47,375 nucleotides of DNA from Rubrivivax sp. (GCA_026785885.1 JAJAZC010000127.1:1-47375), one strand, 5' to 3'; shown: positions 29,080-38,839, counted from the first letter of the stretch. Numbers and translations are program-made. The notes: generated by a model from the sequence alone, not told the origin.

Positions 29080-30002
29080 ATGCACAGCGTTCCGCTCTCC
29101 TGCTTTCGTGCCTTTGTTCTCACTGCCGCAGCCGCGGCTGTTTTTTCGGGCTGCGGCGCGGTCGTGCTGTCCAACAGCACGGCCGGTGACGCGTACAGCA
29201 ACGCCAGCGGCGTCAACCAGGGCCAGGCGGTCGGGGCCAGCGGCTGGGTCCACAACAACGCAGCAATGGCGGCACGGTGGGCATCGGCGGTGCGCTGCCG
29301 CAATCGGGCAACGGCTCGGTGGCCTTCACATCACTGAACAACGGCAAGGCCGAGGTCGAGTAACTCGCCGGCGGCTTGAGCGTCGGTGGCAACTTCTTCG
29401 CAACGTCGACGTTAGGTGCCTTCTCGCGCCTGAGCGCGATGCGGTACGACTGGTACCGCGGTGCCGGCAGCACGGCTACCAACTGGCTGCACCCGTCGAT
29501 GCGCGTGTTGCTGGATCTGGACGGCAACCTGGCCACCCCCGGTGACCGCGGCGGCCTGGTCTTCGAGAGCGTCTACAACACCGGCAACGCGGCTGTGGCC
29601 ACCGACACCTGGGTCACCTCGGACATCGGCGCGCGGACGCTGCTGTGGAGCTTTGGCCTCGGTCTGGGTAATGAGTTCGACATCGACATCGACATCGACA
29701 TCGACATCGACAGCGACAGCGACAGCGACAGCGACATCGACATCGACGGCACGCCTTATGACTCGCTGGCCGAGTGGCTGGCCAGCGGCCGCCTGGCGAA
29801 TGCCGTGATCCTGGGCTTCAGCTCGGGTGTCGGCAGCGGCTGGGCACCGTTTGCCGGCGCGGTCGACAACATCGACTGGACGCTCAACGGGCAGTCGGTT
29901 TCGACCAACTTCGAGATTGTCGGCGGCACCGTGCCGGAGCCGGCAACGCTGGCGCTGGTGGGTCTGGCCTTGCTGGGTGCTACAGCCAGCCGCAAAACGT
30001 GA
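29080..30002 (+). pseudogene. PEP-CTERM-type exported protein gene, broken by a frameshift (~29250-29262) and an in-frame TAA (29361-29363)
   Basis: N-terminus MHSVPLSCFRAFVLTAAAAAVFSG...; frame 3 reads SNGGTVGIGGALPQSGNGSVAFTSLNNGKAEVE*LAGGLSVGGNFFATSTL...VPEPATLALVGLALLGATASRKT. Confidence 0.82.
29680..29745 (+). repeat. Hexanucleotide array (GACATC)5(GACAGC)4(GACATC)2 encoding (DI)5(DS)4(DI)2
   Basis: Read directly from sequence. Confidence 0.95.
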
Positions 30003-30090
30003 GCCTCCAAGCTCGCTAACGCTCGCTACCCCCCGAGGGGCCGTCCGCCAGCGGCCCGTCAAAGCCGGTTCCGCGGCGGGAAGCTTGGTT
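30003..30090. repeat. Third copy of the GC-rich intergenic repeat seen at 2395-2570
   Basis: aagctcgctaacgctcgctaccccccgaggggccgtccgccagcggcccgtcaaagccggttccgcggcgggaagcttgg. Confidence 0.82.
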
Positions 30091-30114
30091 CGGCCTGCGC
30101 CGCTGACCTGCGGC

Positions 30115-31671
30115 TCAGGCCGACGGCGCCGGTACGCTCCAGCGCTTGCTCACATCGCCCTTGCCGTTGGTGCTTTCCATGTGCACGCCAAAGCCCCACA
30201 GCCGAGCGACGTGTTTGAGCACCTCCTGGCCGTTGTCGTGCAGCGGCCGGTCGTTGTGCTGGAAGTGGCGCAGCGTCAGGCTGCGGTCACCGCGCAGGTT
30301 GACGTTCCAGACCTGGATGTTGGGCTCACGCGAGCCGAGGTCGTATTGCCGGCTGAGCGATTCGCGCACGCGGCGGTAGCCGCTGTCGTCGTGAATCGCG
30401 GCCACTTCGAGATCGCTCTGGCGCTCGTCGTCGTGGATCGCAAACAGGCGCAGGTCGCGCATCAGCTTCGGGCTCAGGTACTGGCCGATGAAGCTCTCAT
30501 CCTTGAAATTGCGCATGGCGTGGTCCAGCACCGGCAACCAGGGTTTGCCGGCCATGTCAGGGAACCAGGCGCGGTCTTCCGCGGTGGGCTTGTCGCAGAT
30601 GCGCTTGATGTCGGTGTACATGGCAAAACCCAAGGCATACGGGTTGATGCCGCTGTATGCGGGGTGGCCGACGGGCGGCTGGTGGATGACGTTGGTGTGC
30701 GACTTGATCCACTCGATCATCACGCCGTCGGTCAGGAAGCCGTCGTCGTACATGGTGTTGAGCAGCCGGTGGTGCCAGAAGGTGGCCCAGCCCTCGTTCA
30801 TGACCTGCGTCTGGCGCTGCGGGTAGAAGTACTGCGCCACCTTGCGCACGATGCGCACGATCTCGCGCTGCCAGGGCTCCAAGAGCGGCGCGTTTTTCTC
30901 GATGAAGTACAGCAGGTTTTCTTGCGGCTCATCGGGAAAGCGCTTGGTCTCGGGCGTGGCGTCTTCCTTGTCGGCACGGCGCGGCAGCGTGCGCCAGAGT
31001 TCGTTGACCTGGCGCTGCGCGTAAGCCTCGCGGTCCAGGCGCTCGGCCAGTTCTTGCGCCAGGCTTTTGCGGCTGGGGCGGCGGTAGCGGTCGACACCGT
31101 GGTTGGCCAGCGCGTGGCAACTGTCCAGAAAGGCCTCGACCGCATCGAGCCCGTGCTTTTCTTCGCAGGCCGCAACGTAGTGCTTGGCGTACACCAGGTA
31201 GTCGATGATGGAAGCCGCATCGGTCCACATGCGGAACAGGTAGTTGCCCTTAAAGAAGCTGTTGTGGCCGTAGGCCGCATGCGCGATCACCAGCGCCTGC
31301 ATGGCCAGCGTGTTTTCCTCCATCAGATAGCTGATGCAGGGGTTGCTGTTGATGACGATCTCGTAGGCCAGGCCCATGTGGCCGCGCTTGTAGTTCTTCT
31401 CGGTCGCGATGAACTCTTTGCCGTAGCTCCAGTGGCGGTAGTTCACCGGCATGCCCACCGATGCATAGGCGTCCATCATCTGCTCGGCGGTGATGACTTC
31501 GAGCTGGTTCGGGTAGGTGTCCAGGCCGAAGCGCGCAGCCGTGGCCGCGATCGTCCGGTGGTAGGTCTCGACGAGTTCGAAGGACCAGTCGCTGGGCGCG
31601 GGCAGGTGTTCGTGCGGGCGCTCAACCAAAGCAAGCGGTTGCTCCAACGCCATCATCGGCTTGTGCTTCAT
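30115..31671 (-). CDS. SpoVR family protein
   Basis: DWSFELVETYHRTIAATAARFGLDTYPNQLEVITAEQMMDAYASVGMPVNYRHWSYGKEF...LMEENTLAMQALVIAHAAYGHNSFFKGNYLF; adjacent to yeaH and prkA. Confidence 0.95.
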   Translation of the reverse strand: MKHKPMMALEQPLALVERPHEHLPAPSDWSFELVETYHRTIAATAARFGLDTYPNQLEVITAEQMMDAYASVGMPVNYRHWSYGKEFIATEKNYKRGHMGLAYEIVINSNPCISYLMEENTLAMQALVIAHAAYGHNSFFKGNYLFRMWTDAASIIDYLVYAKHYVAACEEKHGLDAVEAFLDSCHALANHGVDRYRRPSRKSLAQELAERLDREAYAQRQVNELWRTLPRRADKEDATPETKRFPDEPQENLLYFIEKNAPLLEPWQREIVRIVRKVAQYFYPQRQTQVMNEGWATFWHHRLLNTMYDDGFLTDGVMIEWIKSHTNVIHQPPVGHPAYSGINPYALGFAMYTDIKRICDKPTAEDRAWFPDMAGKPWLPVLDHAMRNFKDESFIGQYLSPKLMRDLRLFAIHDDERQSDLEVAAIHDDSGYRRVRESLSRQYDLGSREPNIQVWNVNLRGDRSLTLRHFQHNDRPLHDNGQEVLKHVARLWGFGVHMESTNGKGDVSKRWSVPAPSA

Positions 31672-32963
31672 GCGGCTTTTGCGCTTTCCTTTTTGAACAG
31701 GTCGCGGAAGACCGGGTAAATCTGGCTCGGCTCGGTGGCTTTGCGCATCGCAAAGTGTTTGTGCTGGGCCTGCAGGTGCATGTACTCCTGCCATAGGTTC
31801 TGCTCTTCTTCGGCCACCTGCACATACGCAAAGTAGCGCACCAGCGGCAGCAGCTTGTCGCTCAACAGCTCACGGCAGCGGCCGCTGTCGTGGTGCCAGT
31901 TGTCGCCGTCGCTGGCTTGCGCGCCGTAGATGTTCCATTCGGTGGGTGCGTAGCGCGCCTTGATGATCTCTTCCATCAGCACCAGTGCGCTGCTGACGAC
32001 GGTGCCGCCGGTTTCACGTGCGTGGAAAAAGTTCTGCTCGTCGACCTCGGCTGCCTGCGTGTGGTGGCGGATAAAAACCAGCTCGATCTTTTCGTAGTGC
32101 CGCGTCAAAAACAGATACAGCAGGATGAAAAAGCGTTTGCTTAATTCCTTGCGGCCTTCATCCATCGAGCCCGAGACGTCCATCAGGCAGAACATCACCG
32201 CCTTGCTGGTGGGCACCGGCGTGCGCACACGGTTGCGGTAACGCAGGTCGATGGGGTCGAGGTACGGGATGCGCTCGATGCGCGCCCGCAGCGCGCCGAT
32301 GCGCTGCACCAGATCATCGATATGCAGTAGCGCCACCGCATCGCCGGGTTGCAGCGTCTGGCGGCACAGGACGAGCTCTTCTTCAAGCGTGTGCAGTTCG
32401 CGCCGCGAGCCCATGCCCAGGGCGATGCGGCGGCCGAGAGCACCGCGCATGCTGCGCACGACGCTCAGGTTGCTGGGTGTGCCGTCGTTGCTGTAGCCAG
32501 CGCGGTGGCTCTTCCATTCAGGCATTTCAGCCAGCTGCGTGCGCACCAGGTCCGGCAAGGCCAGGTCGTCGAAGAAGACCTGCATGAACTCTTCTTTGCT
32601 GAGCGCAAAAACGAAATCGTCGCCGCCTTCGCCGCTGTCGCTGGCCTGGCCTTTGCCGCTGCCTTTGCCGCCAGCGCCGCCCTTGGGCCGCTCGATGCGG
32701 TCACCGCGCACATAGTCCTGGTTGCCCGGATGCACGGTCTCGCGTATGCCGCCCTGGCCATGGCCGAACACCGGCTCGGTCAAGTCGCGCTTGGGAATGT
32801 GGATGTTCTCACCGCGCTCGATATCGCGGATGCCGCGGCCGTCGATCGCACGCTTGACGGCTTCCCTGATCTGCTCTTTGTAGCGGCGAAGGAAACGCTC
32901 TCGATTCCCGATCGATTTGTTCTTGCCCGCCAGCCGGCGATCGATGATTTGCTGCATACGCAA
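31668..32963 (-). CDS. YeaH/YhbH family protein (DUF444)
   Basis: IIDRRLAGKNKSIGNRERFLRRYKEQIREAVKRAI...VMFCLMDVSGSMDEGRKELSKRFFILLYLFLTRHYEKIELVFIRHHTQAAEVDEQNFF. Confidence 0.94.
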   Translation of the reverse strand: MRMQQIIDRRLAGKNKSIGNRERFLRRYKEQIREAVKRAIDGRGIRDIERGENIHIPKRDLTEPVFGHGQGGIRETVHPGNQDYVRGDRIERPKGGAGGKGSGKGQASDSGEGGDDFVFALSKEEFMQVFFDDLALPDLVRTQLAEMPEWKSHRAGYSNDGTPSNLSVVRSMRGALGRRIALGMGSRRELHTLEEELVLCRQTLQPGDAVALLHIDDLVQRIGALRARIERIPYLDPIDLRYRNRVRTPVPTSKAVMFCLMDVSGSMDEGRKELSKRFFILLYLFLTRHYEKIELVFIRHHTQAAEVDEQNFFHARETGGTVVSSALVLMEEIIKARYAPTEWNIYGAQASDGDNWHHDSGRCRELLSDKLLPLVRYFAYVQVAEEEQNLWQEYMHLQAQHKHFAMRKATEPSQIYPVFRDLFKKESAKAA

Positions 32964-34886
32964 TCAGCTGGATTTGCGCACCCGCAGGTACCACTCGCAC
33001 AAGAGCCGCACCTGCTTTTGCGTGTAGCCCTTGGCCACCATGCGCGTGACGAAGTCCTCGTGTTTCTTGGCTTCGTCGGCGCTGGCCTTGGCGTTGAAGC
33101 TGATCACCGGCAACAGTTCTTCGGTGTTGCTGAACATCTTCTTCTCGATCACGGTGCGCAGTTTTTCGTAGCTCGTCCAGACCGGGTTGTTGCCCTGGTT
33201 GTTGGCGCGCGCGCGCAGCACGAAGTTGACGATCTCGTTGCGGAAGTCCTTGGGGTTGGAAATGCCGGCGGGCTTTTCGATCTTCTCCAGCTCGGCATTC
33301 AAGCTGCCGCGGTCGAATACCTCGCCGGTGTCGGTGTCGCGGTACTCGTGGTCCTGAATCCAGTAGTCAGCGTAGGTCACGTAGCGGTCGAAGATGTTCT
33401 GGCCGTACTCGCTGTAGCTCTCGAGGTAGGCGGTCTGAATTTCCTTGCCTATGAATTCGGCGTAGCGCGGTGACAGCAACTCTTTGATGAAGCCGACGTA
33501 TTTGTCCTCGGTTTCTTTGGCGAATTGCTCGCGCTCGATCTGCTGCTCCAGCACGTACATCAGGTGCACCGGGTTGGCGGCAACTTCGGTGCTGTCGAAA
33601 TTGAAAACCTTCGACAGGATCTTGTAGGCAAAGCGCGTGCTGATGCCGCTCATGCCTTCGTCGACACCGGCGTAGTCGCGGTATTCCTGGTAGCTCTTGG
33701 CGCGCGGGTCGGTGTCCTTCAGGTTGTCACCGTCGTAGACCAGCATCTTGGAGTACAGGCTGCTGTTCTCGGGCTCCTTCAGCCGCGTCAGCGCAGCAAA
33801 CTGGCTCATCATCTTCAGCGTGCCGGGCGCGCAGGTGGCGCGTGCCAGCGACGAGTTCTTCAAGAGCTTTTCGTAAATGTGGATCTCTTCGCTGACGCGC
33901 AGGCAGTACGGCACCTTGACGATGTAGATGCGGTCCAGAAACGCTTCGTTGTTCTTGTTGTTGCGAAACGCCTTCCACTCGCTTTCATTGCTGTGCGCGA
34001 GCACCACGCCGTCAAAGGGAATCGCGCCGAAACCTTCAGTGCCTTTGAAGTTGCCTTCCTGCGTGGCCGTGAGCAGCGGGTGCAGCACCTTGATCGGCGC
34101 CTTGAACATCTCCACGAACTCCAGCAAACCCTGGTTGGCCAGACACAGGCCGCCGCTGTAGCTGTAGGCGTCGGGGTCGTCCTGCGAATAGCTTTCAAGC
34201 TTGCGGATATCGACCTTGCCGACCAGGCTGGAGATGTCCTGGTTGTTCTCGTCGCCCGGCTCGGTCTTGCTGATGCCGATCTGCTTCAAGATGCTGGGGT
34301 GACGCTTGACGACCTTGAATTTGCGAATGTCGCCGCCGAATTCGTCCAGTCGCTTGACGGCCCAGGGGCTCAAGATTCGATTGAGGTATCGGCGCGGAAT
34401 GCCGTACTCGTTTTCCAAGATGGCGCCGTCTTCGACCGCGTCGAACAGGCCCAATGGGGACTCGTTGACCGGGCTGCCCTTGATGGCATAGAACGGCACG
34501 TCCTGCATCAGCTGTTTGAGCCGCTCGGCAATGCTGCTCTTGCCGCCGCCAACCGGGCCCAGCAGATAAAGGATCTGCTTCTTCTCTTCCAGCCCTTGCG
34601 CGGCATGGCGGAAGTACGAGACGACCTGCTCGATCGCGTCGTCCATGCCGTAGAACTCGGCAAAGGCCGGGTAGACCTTGATCACCTTGTTGGCAAACAG
34701 GCGCGACAGGCGGGGGTCATTGCGCGTGTCCACCGTACCCGGCTCGCCGATGGCTTTGAGCATGCGCTCGGCAGCTGTGGCATACGCCAGCGGGTTGCGC
34801 TTGCACTCGGCGAGATAGTCCTCGAGCGAAATTTCTTCTTCACGCGTGCGCTCGAAGCGCGCTGCGAAATGGCTGATCACATCCAT
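32964..34886 (-). CDS. PrkA/YeaG family serine protein kinase
   Basis: MDVISHFAARFERTREEEISLEDYLAECKRNPLAYATAAERMLKAIGEP...ILYLLGPVGGGKSSIAERLK. Confidence 0.95.
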   Translation of the reverse strand: MDVISHFAARFERTREEEISLEDYLAECKRNPLAYATAAERMLKAIGEPGTVDTRNDPRLSRLFANKVIKVYPAFAEFYGMDDAIEQVVSYFRHAAQGLEEKKQILYLLGPVGGGKSSIAERLKQLMQDVPFYAIKGSPVNESPLGLFDAVEDGAILENEYGIPRRYLNRILSPWAVKRLDEFGGDIRKFKVVKRHPSILKQIGISKTEPGDENNQDISSLVGKVDIRKLESYSQDDPDAYSYSGGLCLANQGLLEFVEMFKAPIKVLHPLLTATQEGNFKGTEGFGAIPFDGVVLAHSNESEWKAFRNNKNNEAFLDRIYIVKVPYCLRVSEEIHIYEKLLKNSSLARATCAPGTLKMMSQFAALTRLKEPENSSLYSKMLVYDGDNLKDTDPRAKSYQEYRDYAGVDEGMSGISTRFAYKILSKVFNFDSTEVAANPVHLMYVLEQQIEREQFAKETEDKYVGFIKELLSPRYAEFIGKEIQTAYLESYSEYGQNIFDRYVTYADYWIQDHEYRDTDTGEVFDRGSLNAELEKIEKPAGISNPKDFRNEIVNFVLRARANNQGNNPVWTSYEKLRTVIEKKMFSNTEELLPVISFNAKASADEAKKHEDFVTRMVAKGYTQKQVRLLCEWYLRVRKSS

Positions 34887-34959
34887 GCGGGGAGCCTCCG
34901 TCAAGGGGGCCAGCACGCGGTGGTCAGGACAACCCTGCCCTTGCCCGCGCCTGGGAAGT

Positions 34960-35000
34960 TCTGATGAAGTCCCGGCTGTACGGGCCCAGGCTTCATCAGA
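34960..35000. promoter_or_regulatory. Long inverted repeat upstream of prkA (TCTGATGAAG-21 nt-CTTCATCAGA)
   Basis: Perfect 10-bp arms at 34960-34969 and 34991-35000, extendable by about 7 nt with G-U pairs; inner CCCG/CGGG. Confidence 0.6.
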
Positions 35001-35190
35001 GCTTTCCGGCTGCCGACTCCGGGCGGAGGCAGCGGCGATGTGAACCCAGCATCTTTCATTCTGCGCCTGCAACAGCTGCCGAACTAGCGCCGCATTACCA
35101 CCCTGTTTGTTAATCGCCGTGGCCGCCGTGCATACGCCACGGACATCACGCTGGGCCTTGCAGCAATCCCGCCAACACGGTGAGCCAGCA

Positions 35191-35310
35191 GATGCAAATG
35201 CTCTTGCGGACTCGCCTGTGAACTCGCTATTGAACTCCCTCGTGAACGCCCTCGTGAACGCGCTTGCAGATCCACCTACGAACGCACCTACAGACGCTCT
35301 TGCAAGCAGC
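35191..35310 (+). repeat. Degenerate 12-bp minisatellite, about 10 units (consensus ctcgtgaacgcc)
   Basis: gatgcaaatgct|cttgcggactcg|cctgtgaactcg|ctattgaactcc|ctcgtgaacgcc|ctcgtgaacgcg|cttgcagatcca|cctacgaacgca|cctacagacgct|cttgcaagcagc. Confidence 0.75.
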
Positions 35311-35478
35311 GTGCCTTAATCAACACCACAACGCAGCGACCGTGAATGCCGATGACGCCACCGTTGTCGATCCGCTTACCGCGGACCGGGTTTGCAAAGC
35401 AGGTTTGCAACACCGGTGTCGCCCGCCAATGGAGCCGGCCCGCGCGCGCTTGGTTCCGCCGGTGCGACACTGACCACG

Positions 35479-36657
35479 ATGAACCGTGACCTCCTGCTGT
35501 TGACCGTGTGTCAGGCGCTGTTCCTCACCAACAACGTGAGCTTCATCGCCATCAACGGTCTGGTCGGGTTGTCCCTGGCGCCTGCGGGCTGGCTGGCCAC
35601 CTTGCCGATAACCGGCTACGTTATCGGCTCGGCTTTGTCGGCCATGCCGGTCTCGCGGCTGCAGGCGCGCCTGGGCCGCAAGCGCTGCTTTCAGATCGGG
35701 CTCGTGGTCGCGGCCGTGACGGCGGCCATGGGCGCCGTCGCCGTCAGCATCGGCAGCTTCTGGTTGCTGGTCGCCACCACGATAGTTGCCGGCTTCTACG
35801 CGGCCAACGGCCAGCTGTACCGCTTTGCAGGCCCCGAGCTGGTGGCGCCAGCCTTTCGTGAGCGCGCGGTGTCATGGGTCATGGCCGGGGGTGTGGCCGG
35901 TGCTTTCCTGGGCCCCAACCTGGCCAGCACCACGCGCACTTGGCTACAAGCGCCGTTTGCCGGGGCCTACCTGGCGTTGGTGGGCGTGGCTTTGATCGCG
36001 CTGGCGGTGGTGTCGCTGATCCGCTTCCCGGCCCATGTGCCGCCATTGCCGGGCGCGCCGGCAGGGCGCCCGTTGGCGGTGCTGGCCCGGCAGCCGGCCT
36101 TCGTCGTAGCCATCATCGCGGCCGCCCTGGGCTACGGTGTGATGAACCTGCTGATGGCCGCCACACCCATTGCGATGGCGATGTGCAAACACCCTTTCGA
36201 CAGCGCCGCTCTGGTGTTGGAGTGGCATGTGCTGGGCATGTTCGTGCCGGCGTTTTTTACCGGCAACCTGATCAAGCGCTTCGGCGCCGTGCCGGTGATG
36301 GCGGTGGGTGCTGCGCTGAACCTGGTGTGCGTTGCGGTGGCGCTCAGCGGTGTCGATCTGATGCAGTTCCTGATAGCGCTGCTGATGTTGGGCGTCGGCT
36401 GGAACTTCCTCTACACCGGCGGCACGTCGCTGCTGATGCAGAGCTACCGGCCCGAAGAAAAGAACCGGGCGCAGGGTGCCATGAACGCTTGCGTGTTCTG
36501 GACCATGGCGCTCAGCTCCTTCGCATCGGGCGCGCTGATCACCACACGCGGTTGGACCTGGCTCAACCTGGGCTCACTGCTGCCATTGCTGCTGATCTGT
36601 GCGGCCTTGCTGTGGCTGGCGCTGCAACAGCGGCGGGTGGTCGCGGCAACCGACTGA
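35479..36657 (+). CDS. MFS transporter
   Basis: MNRDLLLLTVCQALFLTNNVSFIAINGLVGLSLAP...GWLATLPITGYVIGSALSAMPVSRLQARLGRKRCFQIGL. Confidence 0.92.
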   Translation: MNRDLLLLTVCQALFLTNNVSFIAINGLVGLSLAPAGWLATLPITGYVIGSALSAMPVSRLQARLGRKRCFQIGLVVAAVTAAMGAVAVSIGSFWLLVATTIVAGFYAANGQLYRFAGPELVAPAFRERAVSWVMAGGVAGAFLGPNLASTTRTWLQAPFAGAYLALVGVALIALAVVSLIRFPAHVPPLPGAPAGRPLAVLARQPAFVVAIIAAALGYGVMNLLMAATPIAMAMCKHPFDSAALVLEWHVLGMFVPAFFTGNLIKRFGAVPVMAVGAALNLVCVAVALSGVDLMQFLIALLMLGVGWNFLYTGGTSLLMQSYRPEEKNRAQGAMNACVFWTMALSSFASGALITTRGWTWLNLGSLLPLLLICAALLWLALQQRRVVAATD

Positions 36658-36712
36658 TCTGGCCGACCGGTGCGCTGGTCGATGGCCTTGGCGGCGATCG
36701 GGCCCAGCCAGC

Positions 36713-37645
36713 TCAACGGTCCTTGACGCCCAGCCTTTCCAGCAGCCCGTCGAGTTCATCCAGCGAGCCGAAGGCGATGGCGATCTCGCCTTCATCACCG
36801 CGGCGCGACCGTCGCTTGACTCGGATCTGCACGGCAGCAGTCAGCACATCGGACAGGCGCTCTTCCAAGCGCGCCAGGTCGCTGTCGCCGCCCCCGCTGC
36901 GGCCGCTCTTGCGGGTGCTCTGGGTGCTCTGGGTGCCGGCCGGGCGGCCTGCCGCGTCGGCCGTGGCGCGGCTGCTGCGCGCCACCAGCCGCTCCGCATC
37001 GCGCACGCTCAAGCCACGCGCCACGATCTCTTGCGCAGCCATCACCTGCTCGGCTGCCGTCAACGAAAGCAGCGCCCGCGCGTGGCCCATATCGATGTCG
37101 CTGGCGAGCAGCATCTGCTGCACCGGCGCAGCCAGGTTGAGCAGGCGCAGCAGGTTGGATGCCGCACTGCGCGAGCGTCCGACAGCCTGCGCGGCCTGTT
37201 CATGCGTGAGGTTGAATTCCTGCACCAGCCGCTGCAGGCCTTGCGCTTCTTCGAGCGGGTTGAGGTCCTCGCGCTGAATGTTCTCGATCAGCGCCATCAC
37301 GGCGGCGGCTTCGTCGGCCACCACCTTGACCAACACCGGCACGCTGTCCAGTCCGGCCAGCTTGGCGGCGCGGAAACGGCGCTCGCCGGCGATGATCTCG
37401 TAGGCGCCGCCATCCACCGGCCGCACCAGGATCGGCTGCATCACGCCCTGGTTCTTGATGCTCTCGGCCAGCTCGTACAGCGAGCCTTCGTCCATGCGCG
37501 TGCGCGGCTGGTATTTGCCCGGGCGCAGCAACGCCAGCGGCAGGCTGGTGGGGGGCCCTTCGGGTGCTGCGGGTGCATCGCTGACCTTGGGGCCGAGCAA
37601 GGCTTCGAGGCCGAGGCCCAAGCCCTTGGGTTTTTTTGTCGCCAT
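36713..37645 (-). CDS. parB: ParB/Spo0J family chromosome partitioning protein
   Basis: MATKKPKGLGLGLEALLG...YQPRTRMDEGSLYELAESIKNQGVMQPILVRPVDGGAYEIIAGERRFRAAKLAGL...NIQREDLNPLEEAQGL...TAVQIRVKRRSRRGDEGEIAIAFGSLDELDGLLERL. Confidence 0.96.
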   Translation of the reverse strand: MATKKPKGLGLGLEALLGPKVSDAPAAPEGPPTSLPLALLRPGKYQPRTRMDEGSLYELAESIKNQGVMQPILVRPVDGGAYEIIAGERRFRAAKLAGLDSVPVLVKVVADEAAAVMALIENIQREDLNPLEEAQGLQRLVQEFNLTHEQAAQAVGRSRSAASNLLRLLNLAAPVQQMLLASDIDMGHARALLSLTAAEQVMAAQEIVARGLSVRDAERLVARSSRATADAAGRPAGTQSTQSTRKSGRSGGGDSDLARLEERLSDVLTAAVQIRVKRRSRRGDEGEIAIAFGSLDELDGLLERLGVKDR

Positions 37646-37694
37646 CGGCAGATTGTCACCGAGGGCTTTGGCCCGGCGCCGTGCTCAAGCGCTG

Positions 37695-38219
37695 CTACGC
37701 ATCGCCCTGAAGCAGCTCGCGCCGCCGGGCTGCGGGGTGGAGCACGTCGCGCTCCAGGTAGCGGCGAAACTTCTGCACCCGCGGATCGTTGCGCTCGGGC
37801 ATCTGCGCCAGGACATGAACCACCGCGTCAACCCGCAGCTGCAGCGCGCCGTCGGCACGCCGGCGCCAGTGCCCGGCATGGCGTGCGGCCAGCACGTCGT
37901 CGCGCTCAAGGCGGCCCAACACGCGCAGCAGCCCGCTGCCCCCGAGCCAGACATGGCGGCCGTCGTCGTCAATCTTCAAAGTGACACCGGCAAAGCTGTG
38001 GTGCACACCGGCTTCGCGCGCCCAGAAACGCTCGCGCAAGGCGGCGTGGGCATCGCCCAGGCAGGCGCGCAGCTGCCAGACCGCTGCCAGCAGCAGCAGC
38101 GCCAGCGCGACACCGGCCAGTAGCGCGACCAGCGTGCGCCAGCCGAGCAGGTCACTCCAGCCCAGCAGCGTGGCGATCAAGACCGCTACCAGTACGGCGC
38201 GTACGTGGCGGCTGTTCAC
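37695..38219 (-). CDS. Hypothetical membrane-anchored protein
   Basis: GTG start 4 bp after the upstream stop; N-terminal hydrophobic [42 protein letters not shown]. Confidence 0.65.
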   Translation of the reverse strand: MNSRHVRAVLVAVLIATLLGWSDLLGWRTLVALLAGVALALLLLAAVWQLRACLGDAHAALRERFWAREAGVHHSFAGVTLKIDDDGRHVWLGGSGLLRVLGRLERDDVLAARHAGHWRRRADGALQLRVDAVVHVLAQMPERNDPRVQKFRRYLERDVLHPAARRRELLQGDA

Positions 38220-38223
38220 GGGG

Positions 38224-38793
38224 TCAGGGCAGGCCGATCGGGCCGGCACCGGCCGACGCGAGCAAAGCCCGAAGAAGCTGCAGCCCGCCCGGCCAATCGC
38301 CCAGGCCGCTGTCGGCATTGATGTGCCCGGCGCGGCCCAGGTCGTGCACGGCCGCGCCCCAGTCCGCTGCCATTTCCGACGCGCGCGGCTGGGCGCAGAA
38401 GGGGTCGTCGTGGCTGACCACGACGGTGGCCGGGAAAGGCAAGCGGCCGCGCGGAACGGGCCGCCAGTTGGCCAGCTGCGGCGGCATGTCGCTACGGGCG
38501 GTGTCCGGTGGCGCGACCAGCAACGCGCCGCTGACACGGGCTGTGTGCTGCGAGTGGCAGGCCCAGGCTGCAACCAGCTGGCAGCCCAGGCTGTGCGCAG
38601 CCAGCAGCGCGGGGCGCTCGTCGACGAGCACGGCGTCGTCCAGCTGCGCCATCCAGTCGCCGCGGCGCGGCCACAACCAATCGGCCTGCTCGACCCGGGT
38701 AAAGCCGTGCAGCGCCTGCCAGCGGCTTTGCCAATGGGCGCTGCCGGAGTCCTGCCAGCCCGGCAGCAGCAGCACGCGGTGGTTCGTCAGCAT
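38224..38793 (-). CDS. RBBP9/YdeN family alpha/beta hydrolase
   Basis: [39 protein letters not shown]...[16 protein letters not shown]...[17 protein letters not shown]. Confidence 0.92.
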   Translation of the reverse strand: MLTNHRVLLLPGWQDSGSAHWQSRWQALHGFTRVEQADWLWPRRGDWMAQLDDAVLVDERPALLAAHSLGCQLVAAWACHSQHTARVSGALLVAPPDTARSDMPPQLANWRPVPRGRLPFPATVVVSHDDPFCAQPRASEMAADWGAAVHDLGRAGHINADSGLGDWPGGLQLLRALLASAGAGPIGLP

Positions 38794-38839
38794 TGCCTTT
38801 ATCCTTCGCGCCCAACAGCAGATTGTGTGCGAGGCCCCT

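Noticed and set aside
29241-29363. PEP-CTERM break considered as programmed frameshifting/recoding
   Set aside because: No slippery heptamer seen, and an additional in-frame TAA follows; pseudogene or sequencing error is simpler.
32003-32025. gccggtttcacgtgcgtgg in yeaH considered as a third parS
   Set aside because: Only a half-site; the right arm does not match.
33525-34964. 479-aa plus-strand ORF opposite prkA
   Set aside because: Antisense to PrkA; low-information composition.
35107-35319. 70-aa ORF with NSLVNALVNALAD repeats considered as a real protein
   Set aside because: No Shine-Dalgarno, no recognised fold, explained by the 12-bp minisatellite.
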